Origin: Spirogloea muscicola
Taxonomy: Eukaryota; Streptophyta; Zygnematophyceae; Spirogloeales; Spirogloeaceae
Assembly: GCA_009602725.1 (NCBI GenBank)
Contig: WELB01000086.1
Span: 205,928-235,858, forward strand
DNA: 29,931 nt
Direction: 5' to 3'
The translations under genes were made by a program, and so were the position numbers. Shown in pieces: positions 9,401 to 19,166 of this stretch (positions are counted from its first letter, which is position 1; each line of letters opens with the position of its first letter). A model generated the notes under the pieces. That model did no database searches, was not told the origin of the DNA, and saw only the letters and a program-made list of their open reading frames with translations.

Positions 9401-11132
9401 TTGATACATCGGCTTGCATTGTGCCAGCTTTCTATTAAATGGAGTGGAGGTGCCGGGTCGCACGTTGGTAAAGATGGTGAGAGCAAAGATTGTGCGGCTG
9501 GCTCAGAAAACTTGCTTGTATCCATTTTGTGTATGTATGTGTTTATGTATGTATGGAATCGGTTGGGGTTGGGTAATCCAGCAAAGAGCCTCACAGCATA
9601 TGCATGTCTTGGAGTAGCTGCCTGTTGTCTGTGCTGCTCAAGAGACAGGTAGACGAACGTAAATTTCAGTTCTGTACTGATCGTCAACATATGCCTTCTT
9701 ATGAGCCAGGAGAAGGGCTTGCAGATGCCAACACTGGTGAATGATGGAGTCCGAGTGGGGCCCAACCTTCTCCAGGTCATTGGGGAATTTACAGGTGTCC
9801 CTCCATTGCTTCCGGAAATTCTGTGAGAACTATCTTGTGGGGCAATTCACAGAGGTGGCGAGGTGACAGATGGGCTTTCACTGTCCAGTATACCGGGCTT
9901 AAATTGATGTTGCATGTGGCAGCCCCGTACATCATCGTTGTGGCCTTAATGAAGAGCATCAAGGTGGACGCTTCAAAGATACTGCTAGAGCCCCACGTGA
10001 CTCCGACAATCGAGCAATCCCGTTCACTAGCACCAGGTTGTTGAGAGCTCATGGTGGATGTGGAGGTCGTCACTGTGTGGTCTCTTCTGATATTCATAAG
10101 CTGGCGGTCTGTCCGTTGAGGACTGCCTGGGCTGCCTTTTCCAGCTCCTGCATGCGTGTAATTGTGCACCTGTGCTTTCAAATCGGTCACATAGTCTAGC
10201 CGCATCAAGTTGGTGTCAGAGAGGTCCTGTGCAGGATACCCTCATGCACACTAGCTGACACCAGCAGACGTTTGGCATAGTTGATGACACCACGACCAAA
10301 CTTACAAGGAGTGACAGCGACGAGCTGGAGATCATATTGGGGCCTACGAAGCTGTCCCTCCTTTGCCCCATCAGCCACAAGCGGATGGTCAGGCCAGTGA
10401 AGGGCGTCGTGTGCCGGCACGTGCAGGTAGAGGTCTACACAGTTCCTTTTGGCCTTTCAAGCTTTCTGCTCGGGCGGATACATGCATATACGTCATACCT
10501 TGCCCATATGTGCTGCTTTCAACAGCCTTTGGAAGCATCCACTGCAAGACTTGCAGACTGAGGTCGTGATAAATCACGATGCCCTTGCCTATCGCTGATC
10601 TCCTGACTCGTCTGTCTTGGCGCCGCAGTCATTTGACCTGAGCAGCTTCCTGGAGATAAACACCTCCCTGCCTGCGTGGCGATGCCCGTGCTGCAACTCT
10701 CATACGTCTTTCGTTGACTTGCGCCTAGATGCTGTGACCGCCGAGGTACACTCTTGCTGGTCAGCAGGTACTGCATAAAAGGGCCTGTCAGAAGTCCATC
10801 ACTACCATCTAACACGTCAGACTGGCCACTGTTCTATTGTCCTCGATTTTGCAAGCATGTATCTGCAGGTACTGAAGTGCAGCTGGTAGCATCGACGTGT
10901 TTCCTGTTTCTTGCAGATTCTTGAAAACACTCGCAATATGTTGGATACAATGGAGGCTCTTGTGTTGGAGGATGGGTCCTGGCGGCTCGTCAAAGAGGTT
11001 GAGGATCTTCAGATGAGGAGAAAGCGCCAGCGATTCGCGTCTGAGTCTGCAAGCGAGGACGACAAAGAGCCTCGGTCTTTACCGGTTGGGCAGCTGGACC
11101 AGGCTTCCGCGGCCGCTGCGACGACAATATAG
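6409..11132 (+). CDS. PIAL-type SUMO ligase (SP-RING), 14 exons
   Basis: A SUMO E3/E4 ligase of the plant PIAL branch of the PIAS/SIZ family; the Arabidopsis members extend SUMO chains and work with MOM1 in transcriptional silencing. Proposed exons: 6409-6596, 7381-7453, 7712-7777, 7947-8012, 8191-8327, 8556-8607, 8821-8886, 9073-9140, 9428-9476, 9725-9794, 9923-10036, 10281-10426, 10629-10745, 10917-11132. All phases agree, giving 475 codons. Family landmarks appear in order: MALMLSVK (~103-109), LGWFKQQ, RYFPTLRLRSVLMAMKAE, the PINIT-like SFLLNGVEVPGR, VGPNLLQVIGEF and YIIVVALMKSIK, then the SP-RING (~343-387) LLCPISHKRM, VVCRHVQ and WRCPCC, then EDGSWRLVKE and a basic RRKRQRF stretch. The zinc ligands C361, H363, C384 and C387 are present. 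A Ser (366) replaces the Cys that usually follows the HxQ. The disordered C-terminal tail of land-plant PIALs is nearly missing. The start is inferred; an N lies in codon 15. Confidence 0.88.
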
Positions 11133-11361
11133 GACCCTCCCGTTTCAACAGCTTGCTTGAAAATTGAGCCGCAAATTGAGCCGCAATTTGAACGAGAGCA
11201 AGAGAAGGTAGATGGGCGATCACTGTTGGTTCTTTCGCTGTGTACGGATTGTTTCTAGATGAAATTGCATCTGTGACACGTAGCCTTGCTCGGGCAACCT
11301 GTCATTGCCATGCATCTTGCAGATTGGATGGAAGAGGTGGTACTCTAGACTAGGCATTTGA
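11133..11361 (+). other. Possible alternative 3' coding end of the SUMO-ligase gene
   Basis: The frame of the last exon stays open past the TAG at 11130-11132 and reads DPPVSTACLKIEPQIEPQ onward to AAG|GTAGAT at 11207/11208, a usable donor. A good acceptor (TGCATCTTGCAG) ends at 11322, and the in-phase exon 11323-11361 reads IGWKRWYSRLGI and stops. GTTGAG at 10998 is a possible donor and TATAG at 11132 a possible acceptor, both phase 0; using them would skip the TAG. LKIE fits the SUMO-acceptor consensus (hydrophobic-K-x-E). This could be an alternative isoform or simply 3' UTR. Confidence 0.35.
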
Positions 11362-11432
11362 GGCCTCCTGTGCTCTGAGTGCCACGAGGAGCAGGCTTGA
11401 TCCGCTAAGGACTATTAACTCACACTCGGATG

Positions 11433-11514
11433 TGTCACTCACAAGATTGACCTTGGAACCTCTGCTTGACCATAGAACCCGAGGTGTCACTCACAAGATT
11501 GACCTTAGAACCTC
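11433..11514. repeat. 30 nt direct repeat pair
   Basis: TGTCACTCACAAGATTGACC followed by TT-G/A-GAACCTC occurs at 11433-11462 and 11485-11514 with one mismatch, a 52 nt period. It lies downstream of the SUMO-ligase gene, in non-coding DNA as far as I can see. Confidence 0.8.
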
Positions 11515-11823
11515 GGCATCTCTGGCGCCTTGTTTGATGTGGTTGTATGGTGAAGCAGCCTGTTGTGCCAACTTGAAAGTCATCTAAATCAATCAGCCTA
11601 GTGGGTATTGGGCCCTTCCTGTCAGAAGGGAAGCCCCAGCCCATCGGCCTCATCATGGATCTGAGGCCGCCGCACCGATCTGGTTCGGGCTTGCTATGCC
11701 TGCCGTCTACTCTGGGTGCGGGCAGATCAGTGCCAGTTTCATCTCTGTCTTCTGCAACAAGCGGATCTGCCTCTGCGCTGCCGAGATGAGGGCAATCTGC
11801 TGGCCCTGTGGAGAAGGGCAAAC

Positions 11824-11962
11824 GCCCAGCTAACATCAAGGGTTGCAAGATCTGGAACCCCAGCAGCCTTGACCTGGTCAAGACTAAGTAGTTCCGCAGA
11901 GCAAAGGCCCAGCTGACATCGAGAATTGTTAGATCTGAAATTTCAGCAGCCTCGACTTGGCC
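11824..11962. repeat. 56 nt degenerate direct repeat pair
   Basis: The segments 11824-11879 and 11907-11962 align without gaps and share GCCCAGCT-ACATC, AGATCTG and CAGCAGCCT-GAC. The 83 nt period and many differences indicate an old tandem duplication. A reverse frame is open through both (11435-11965) but has no recognisable domain. Confidence 0.65.
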
Positions 11963-12700
11963 CACACTGTGCTAATTCCAAACCACTAGATTGACGACCT
12001 ATTCGCATCACGGCGCGGCAGGGTCACACATGTTGCTTATCATTCGTTGTTAAGAGCTGTGAAGCCTCCATTCTGCAAGTATGATTTGGCTGACGACAAG
12101 ATGCTTGTTTACGAAGGCGGCACTGGCCGCAAAAGGGTCGGCCCAAAGAACATGGACAAGGTCAAGGGGGGAGCCCCAACACGAAGGCGCAAGTATATGA
12201 GCAAGCCAAGTGGTTCCCACGTTGAAAGTGCGCTTCCCACAATGGGAAACACAGACTGACTGCTCCCGACGTGGTAAACGGTCAAGAACGTGACGACTGG
12301 TCGGCGGGCCGCATCGACGTTGAGTAGGTAGTCAGACGGCGAAGTCATACCGTTGGCTCAGACGTAACGGCGCTTTGAGGGAAGCGGAATCTCCCGCGCG
12401 CGAGATGCCCAAGGGTGCCACGTGGCGTGTCGAGAGCGCCCGCTCCAAATTGCGCGCGGATGGCATTCGGCACGTGCGCCCCTCCGCGGTCACGAGAGTG
12501 CGACGCGTGGCATCGACGGGCCGCAAACCGCTGCTAATTGACTCACTTCAACTGGCTCTAACCACCTGTGCTTAGGCAGGGTTGACATAGCTCAATGTTG
12601 ATGCCTTTTCACAGTGCTCACCTTATTTGTCGTGACGCGATGAACATCAAGTGCACTGGTTGACGACCATCAAAGAAATTGCTCATTCGAAGAGAAGTGA
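11963..12700. other. Unassigned intergenic DNA
   Basis: A very eroded reverse hairpin unit may be present near 12121-12165 (CTGGCCGCAAAAGGGTCGGC, then AACATGGACAAGG). A GC-rich stretch at 12385-12535 contains GCCACGTGGC (12417-12426) and GGCACGTGCG, G-box-like cores also seen at 26740-26820. I see no supported gene. Confidence 0.4.
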
Positions 12701-12944
12701 GCTCTCAAAGGAGGGCTGTGAAAGCGGCCCAAAAAGAGAAACTGGTCAAGGCCCAAACGGCCGACAGGCAAACCACACAGCTATTCAAGTGGGTATTGAA
12801 GTTCCCCTTCAGCCTGCATCCACGCTGACACCTTAGCCTCCCTTAGCATGGTCCTTCATTTTGTCTAGCCCCACTTTTATTGCACTAGCTTTTGCTAAAC
12901 AGTGTAGTGCCTTGATAATTGCGAAGACAGCAGCAAGGAGACTC
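12701..12944 (-). repeat. Reverse hairpin unit and shared block
   Basis: At 12690-12760 the reverse-unit order is visible: GAAGTGAGCTCTCAAAGGAG, then GGGCTGTGAAAGCGGCCC, then AACTGGTCAAGGCCC. The block near 12863-12895 (AGCCCCACTTTTATTGCACT) is the reverse complement of part of 6047-6075. This lies immediately 3' (reverse strand) of the element end at 12945. Confidence 0.6.
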
Positions 12945-13031
12945 TCAGTAACCTCTAGTCAGTAGATGCAAGTCGAAATAGCTAGCAGGCGGATAGATGT
13001 CGCCCTGCCGGACGCCGGAGGCCGAAAAAGC
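12945..13031 (-). mobile_element. 3' end of the retroelement family, reverse strand
   Basis: On the reverse strand this reads SASGVRQGDIYPPASYFDL then HLLTRGY and a stop, matching ASGFRQGDSLPAASLSDVRL of the fragment ending at 27351. Only about 29 terminal codons are present, as in a 5'-truncated insertion. A reverse hairpin unit (13031-13120) adjoins its 5' edge. It is a fossil. Confidence 0.75.
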
Positions 13032-14360
13032 CCTTCTTTGAAGAAAAGCACCTCCAAGGGGCGATGAAGGCGACGGCTGTGAAATGCCAGCCCGAAAGAA
13101 GGAACGGAGAAGGTCTGAAGGGGCATGCCCAGAACAAGTAGGAAGTTCTTCATAATACTATTGATCCTCAATGCAATCCCCAAATACTAAGTCCTTTCTC
13201 GATTGCAAGAGCTTATGCTTTTTCCAGAAGGAATTGTGGAAGGCGAAAACAGGTCTTCCAATGTAATGCAGTGGCTTAGCCACGATTGGAGAAAGGTCGG
13301 AAGGGTCCGGCAAGCAGATTATCCTCCGCACCTTCCAGACATATATTATTCTGTTTGGGCTGTCACAGCCATCACCTTAATACAAGAGAGCCATTTATTA
13401 CAGAGGGGTGATTCATTTCAGAGGGGGCGATAGCTGAGAGAAGCAGGTCTTCCCAAGTAGCGAGGGCTGTGAAAGGAGAAGCTGCTCTATCGAAGGGGGC
13501 GAGGGCCGTAAAAAGCGAGCCACAAAGGTTGAGCAGCTTTTCCAAATGGTGCGAGATTATGAAAAGCCAGCTCACAATTGAATGGACAAGGTCTAGCCGG
13601 TAAATGTATCAAACAATAAGCATGCCTGCTCAGTAAGAAAAGCCAGCCCAAAAATCAAAAGGAAAGAGAAGTAGATGTGGACAAGGTCCAAAAGAGAAGC
13701 AGCTCTTCCAACGGGAGCGAGGGCTGTAAGTAAACATCTCGGTCAACGTGCGGCAATGGCTGCGAGGAGTAAAAACTCTCAAAAAGGGGGCTGTGAAAAG
13801 CCAGCCCGAAAAGAATGACAAGGTCCGCAGGGGCCAAAACTCCCCCGAAACCCTAAAACCCAGCTCCAACATAGAGCTGGGCTTTCTACACAGTTTTTCC
13901 AACATAAAAAGGCCAGCCCAACGGACTGAACAAGGTCTGAGAAGTGGTTCTCCCACTGGGGCAATGGCCGTGAGAAGCCAGCCCGAAAAGAATTGACTAA
14001 GGTTCGAAGGGGCCAAATGACGGAGGGGCCTAAAGCCACAATGACGGAGAGAAGTGGCACTCCCAATGGGGGCAAGGGGCTGTGAAATGCCAGCCCGAAA
14101 AGAATTGACAGGTTCGAAAGGGCCAAATGGCGGAGGTGCCTAAAAAGCGCTCAGTAGCTACGAGTGATGAGGTCTGAGTGCTTCGTAGCTGCTTCGTTTC
14201 ATTTTTGTGCTTGTTGTTCTGAGAGGACTGAATGCGCTAAAAGAGCGGCCATCCGACCAAGGTTTGACAAGAAGCAAGCGCGGCCAGATTAACTGGTGGC
14301 TGGGAGAGGCCAGCCCAAAAGAATGGACAAGGGCTGAAGGAGTCGGAGTGCTAAGGACTG
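13032..14360 (-). repeat. Dense reverse-oriented hairpin-repeat array
   Basis: At least ten recognisable units, mostly in the reverse orientation, fill this stretch. Stems lie near 13074, 13500, 13550, 13636, 13788, 13910, 13968, 14078 and 14300. A typical unit reads GGGGCTGTGAAATGCCAGCC, then CGAAAAGAATTGACA, then GGTTCGAA and GGCC. Spacing is irregular (about 60-120 nt) and units differ by many substitutions, so this is an aged, partly tandem array rather than a satellite. AAACCCTAAAACCC at 13851-13864 is telo-box-like. No gene is visible. Confidence 0.85.
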
Positions 14361-14380
14361 AGACAGCAGTAAGCGAACTC

Positions 14381-14500
14381 TCAGTAACCTCTCGTCAGTA
14401 GATGCAAATCTGAGTAGCTAGCAGGCGGAAAGACGTCGCCCTGACGGAAGCCGGAGGCCGCCGCCAGAGCGCGGCCTGCGCGCAAGTGGACCGCAAAAGC
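14381..14500 (-). mobile_element. 3' end of the retroelement family, reverse strand, longest reverse copy
   Basis: Forty reverse-strand codons read AFAVHLRAGRALAAASGF, then RQGDVFPPASYSDLHLLTRG, Y and a stop. They align over their whole length with the C-terminal end of the 26977-27351 fragment. A reverse hairpin unit lies 35-90 nt past the stop (14290-14350), as at the forward copies. It is a truncated fossil; the rest of the element is absent. Confidence 0.8.
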
Positions 14501-14574
14501 TAGGGACCGCGGGTGATTGACAAGGGGTCAGGGGTCGCGGAAAGAGCACGCCACGCAGCTACGACGGAGTTGTG

Positions 14575-14670
14575 GCGCCTCAAAAGGCGACGGAGACGTC
14601 GTCGTCGGAGATGGTTGTTTAGGGGTTTAGGCGGGCCTTCTTTCGGAGATGGTTGTTTTACGAACGGAGC
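14575..14670. promoter_or_regulatory. Repeated motif upstream of the split-barrel gene, telo-box-like
   Basis: TCGGAGATGGTTGTTT occurs twice, at 14607-14622 and 14643-14658. Between the copies lies TTTAGGGGTTTAGG (14620-14633), close to the plant telomere-type repeat and to the telo box found in some plant promoters. Its position 250-300 nt before the next coding start fits a promoter role, but this is inference. Confidence 0.35.
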
Positions 14671-14803
14671 CAAGTTGGCCAAACCGAAGTCCATCACAGC
14701 ACTGTCAATGCACAGGAGTGACACCTAACGGTGGGGCGATAGGCCATCCCGATTTCGCGCTTGCGGCTGTTGCTCCCAAGCCCGCAGGCCCCTGCGTCGT
14801 CCG

Positions 14804-14863
14804 TCGGCGGCGGCGGCGGCGGCAGCGGCGGCGGCATCGGCGGCGGCGGCGGCGGTGGCGGCG
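14804..14863 (+). repeat. CGG trinucleotide run before the split-barrel gene
   Basis: A CGG run, slightly interrupted by CAG and CAT, opens a GC-rich island that lasts to about 15200. It parallels the CGG run at 6384-6408 before the SUMO-ligase gene, so it probably marks the transcription start region. Confidence 0.6.
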
Positions 14864-14918
14864 CTGGCGTCCGCCTGTGGGGCCGCGTGGCGAGCGCCGT
14901 GCGGCGCGAGTACGAGAG

Positions 14919-17900
14919 ATGGTGGCCCCCGCTGCGGCTCCGCTGAGGCAGGCAGGAGGTGTGCGCCTGCCGAGGGGAGACCGTGCTGGGGCGCTGCGGG
15001 AGCCTGCCTCTGCGGCGCCGCCGCCACAGCGCCCGCTCGCCTTGAGGCTCCTTGTCGTGGTCTCAGCTCGCTTTGCCTTGCTCGCCGCGTCCGGCAGCAG
15101 GTCTGCTGTGCCAGCCGCTGCCGCTGCCGCAGCAGCCGCCATCGACGTGCCGGCAAGAAGGCCATGGCGGCGCCGCCGTCCACCAGGCCTGCGCCTTGCC
15201 GCTGAGACGGGGCTATCCGCCCCCTTCTTCGTCGGCGACTCTCCGATCAGACTCCTCGGCTGGTTGCACGAGCAGTCGACGCGCTACGGTCGCCGGCAGA
15301 GCAGCCTGCGCGTAAGTTACCTTCGCCATCTCTCCGTCTTCGTGGAGAAGCAGAGTCACTGTCGCAGCCATAGCTGGCTGCGAGACATCGAGTTACAGTA
15401 GTCGCACTGTGGCCTCATCACAGCGGCAGCAGCGACGCGAAGAGGCTCACTTTTAGAGGTTAATCGTCCTTGGTTGTTAGCTTGACCAGCGGAGGTCAGG
15501 CATCTGACCAGTGTGCTGTTGCTTTCGTCGACTGATCAACAAGCTTCATCACTTGCTGAGCTGCAAGCCATTGGCATCATGCAGCCTTTTGTGTGAGCTA
15601 CCTCGGCGCCTTGTGCATCGTCCAGAGAGCCACAACTCCTGGGACTGGCACAGAAGGAGAGGCACGGGGGCCAGAGCTGAATTGTCAGAAACGAGGTCCG
15701 GAGCCGAATCTCGCAAGTCCTCGGGATATCATCCTCTCGAGGAGCTCTCTAAGCCGGACAGGAGGAACAAGGCAGTCCGGGCAACTGAGCATGTACTGTC
15801 GAGTGCAGAGTTAGCCCGTACCATTGCTGAGGTAAGTGGCATGTCCATGCACCTGCCATTACCAGTTGGTGGTTGGTCTGCCTAAAAGCATGACCAGTGA
15901 AGTGGTTGATCTAGCTGCCAGCTTTTTGATTGCACGCAGCGGCTGACGGTTGGCCTGAAAATGCTCAGGTGAATGCGGAAGGCATCATCTTCAACTCAGT
16001 GGTGCCTGAGGATGTTACTGTTCTGGGAACGGACGTCAACTTCTTGGTTGCAGACAATGGAGGTCAGTGCAGTGCAGACCTTACTCCTTGTGCGATACAG
16101 GTCGCTCAAAATTACTTGTTCCAGCTGTGAGTGTTACCTTACTGATAAGAGCTTCGCTTTTCTGCAGATGTCTTCTTTGAACTGGACGATGACGAGGAGT
16201 TTCTCCACAATCTAGAAACGAGCCAGAACTGCACTGTAGGCACTCATTTAAAGCTGATTATCAGGCTTTGCATGGCTATCTCCTACCATGCCAACCAGAC
16301 GTCAACTTGCTCTTTGTCACATGTTATGGTGATAATGCCTTGAGGATTCACGGCAATAGACCGCGCAAGACTGCTAAGATTGTTTGTGTAGTGAGGATCT
16401 TGATCACAAACTGACCTAACAACTGTCTACATGCCGCAAGCAGCTTCTTGTAAATTTTGGCAAGTGGGACGACGTCATGATGTCAGACTTCATAGAGGAG
16501 GTAGACGGAGTTGGGTGGATCGAAGTTGTGGATGACGAGGATTCTGATTCAGATTCATCTGGTGATTATGACGATGACAGTGGCAATCTTCTGTATGAGG
16601 ATAGTGAGGTAACTGTTGCACTACATCATGCATTACTCTTGTACAACTTAATAACAGTCTCCTCAGAGTAGTCCTTCCTGCTGCAACTTGCCTTGTGAAT
16701 GCTGGCGTGCTTCCACTAGTGTTGATACTGTTGGGACTTCAAGCTTCCTCCTTTGGGAAAGTCCTATGGTTGTCCTAAGCCATGGACTGTCCTTCTTCAC
16801 ATTTGTGGTGTAGATGTGGGAAGCCATGCTGCCAGGAGGGGTGGAGAGCTTCTATGATAGCATCACACCAGAGGCCATGGGGTCGCTTGGTGGTTGGGGA
16901 GGACCTGAGACATTAAACTGGGTGCATCCCATGGAATTTGCCACGCGGCTTGCTCATGTAGGCCAGCAACTCTCTCTTGCTTTTGGAGGACATCTGTGCT
17001 CTAGAGGCAAGACATCCTAGAGACTTTGCATGCCTTATGAGACAGAGACATGAGACATGGCAGATGAGCTCAATCTGCTAAATGAGAAGGTGCAGTACAT
17101 ATCATGACGACATTATGATTATCGGAGGTTTTTAACTTGGTGCACTGGCTGACCAGGTCGCTGAACACGACTATGCGAAGGAGATTGACAACCCCTGTCT
17201 GCGCCTTAGCATCAGCGGCATCGTCAGGAAGGTCACGGCTGATGAGGAGGAGTATGTCCGGGAGCTATGGGACGACAGATTCATTGCACCCGACACAGAT
17301 GACGAGGAGTCCTCTGATGTGGAGGAGGCAGATAGCATCCCCAAGCCATCCAACAGCTCGGTGGCACCCAGTGACGATTCTGATAGGCAAGCAAACAGTG
17401 ACATGGAGCAGGAGGAAGCGGGGACCTCACCAAAGGGCGTCGTCAGAAACGGCGTTTGGATGGGAGAGTTGATCTCTGGCAGGGCTCAACGAGGCAAGGG
17501 CTGGGCACCTGGGGAGAACCTGAGGAGGCGGACGAGGAATGCCTTAGGAGTAGGGCCAAAGGAAGACAAAATGCAAGGGTCCACTGCAGAAAGCTCTGGA
17601 GTTGCTGAGGTAGTGGAGGGGTTGTCTGGCGTGAAGGGCTTGATCGAGAGGGCTAGGCAAGCCGTAGGCTTGGGCACTGACCAGCAACAACCAGATAGAA
17701 GCAGTTGTTCCGAGGTTGAGGATCAGGCTTGCTCATCTGGGGAAGCTAGCGCAGCTGACACTGCCAAGTCAGCCTCACAAGTAGAGGTCGAGGTTCCGGA
17801 AGGTGACTATGTGGTTGATGTGGGAGAAGATGGATCGGCAACCTTCACCTGGATGCCTGCAACGGCGAAGAAGTCCCTGGAGGATTTGTTACGTTCCAAC

Positions 17901-19166
17901 AAGGGGAAGGTGCTTGCTGTGGAAGGGGGCGAGTTTGTCTTTGCGGCGGAGACTGAGGACCTAGATGGAGACAAGATCTGGGAAGAGTTCGGGGAGGGCG
18001 TCGGAGCATCATTCTACAAGCTTGAAATACTGACCATCCAGCTTGATAGCGTTTCCGGTATCCAGGTGCGGCTTCCGTCTGCTGTTCACTGCCCCCACAA
18101 GTGTAGCACATTGTCCGCATTCGTATTGCTCTTCGTGGTTCTGGCTTACCTTCTGAACGATCCAGCAACTTGAGTATTGGTGCTGACTGCTTCTTCTATG
18201 TGTCGTTCCTTTGGCAGCACACAATCGACGTGGCAGACTTTTGTTCAGCATCACCAGACCTCATGGCCCATGCTTCGGGCTCTATTGCTGAGGTAGTCAA
18301 TACTCACAAGCGCAGGGAGATGGCAGCCCTTTGCCTGAGAGAAAAGGACTTGCAAGTGGAGGTGAGCTGATAAGTGACCCTTCCATCCAATAGCTTTCCT
18401 CTTTATGCATGTCTAGCCATTATTAGCTCCTGCAGCATCCATTCACATACCTCCTGTACAAGAGACCCTTAGCTGATCCTGACTTACAAATGCTGCTACT
18501 GCCGCTTGATTGTCGGCTTCTTATTTCTGCTCTGCTGTCTTTCATTTATCATCGCACTGGGATGTTTGCACCAAGTAAGGTTTGCACCAGAATAGATCAT
18601 GCAGAGGCAGCACGTTGTAAATGAGTTCCTCTCATTGTCTTGCATCATAAGCTGCCCTGTGCCTTAGGTGGTGAAATATTCCATGCTTGCAGGAAGTTTG
18701 GATGGTTGGCGTAGATCGTTATGGGCTGGACATACGAGTTCGAGAAGGAATTGAAATCCGAACGCTCCGCTTTCCATTTCGCAGACCTGTAAGTTGCAGC
18801 GTTGCTGGTAGAAGTGAAGTCAAATAATCAATGTTGATTTTTGGTTGGTTGATCACATAGAGCAACAAGCCTTGGAATGTATGGACAAGTCCACTCTAAC
18901 CAAGAATCACTCTTACATTACTGTATTCAGCAGCATGCTGTTGCTGTTCGTCATCTTTAGAGAGACCCGGATTTCATGTGAACTTGCCTTGTGCAGCACC
19001 TGACAGGCTCAATGAACCCTTCAATTTGAGAATTTGGCAGGCAACGAACGAACGGCAGGCAGAACAGATGATCCAGGACATGCTGCATCCGCGGAAAGCT
19101 GGTATCCGGCAACGGCGTCGAGGACCGCTACGCGTCAAGCGTCGATTCCGGCCTCGTCGGCGCTAG
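14919..19166 (+). CDS. Plastid-type FMN split-barrel / DUF2470 protein, multi-exon
   Basis: A member of the plant pyridoxamine-phosphate-oxidase-like family (the Arabidopsis At1g51560/At5g24060 group, predicted plastid proteins). A DUF2470 domain, as in HugZ-type heme proteins, ends the chain; the reaction is not established. Exons from the split barrel on are phase-consistent: (15568 or 15585)-15831, 15969-16062, 16168-16235, 16444-16608, 16814-16957, 17157-18065, 18218-18361, 18693-18788, 19041-19166. Order: SSAELARTIAE/VNAEGIIF barrel start, an acidic DEDSDSDSSGDYDDD stretch, NWVHPMEFATRLAHV, LRLSISGIVRK, a long Ser/Glu-rich linker, FYKLEILTIQLDS, TIDVADFCSASPDLMAHA, MVGVDRYGLDIRVREG, IRTLRFPF and ATNERQAEQMIQDMLHPR, then an Arg-rich tail. 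The first exon is uncertain: ATG 14919 gives an Ala/Arg-rich transit-like leader ending at the GTAAGT at 15312, phase-compatible with 15568; total about 800 codons. Confidence 0.85.

Noticed and set aside
11435-11965. Reverse frame of 176 codons
   Set aside because: It passes through both direct-repeat pairs and has no domain. Repeats, not selection, explain its length.
14000-14125. GGTTCGAA in reverse hairpin units, as a Pol III B box of a tRNA-derived SINE
   Set aside because: No A box at tRNA spacing and no cloverleaf can be drawn. The motif is simply part of the unit leader.
13032-14360. CRISPR-like array
   Set aside because: Spacing is irregular, repeats are highly diverged, no spacers of uniform length occur, and the genome is eukaryotic.
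14705-15183. Reverse frames of 145-152 codons rich in Ala/Arg
   Set aside because: They are antisense to the CGG run and leader of the split-barrel gene.
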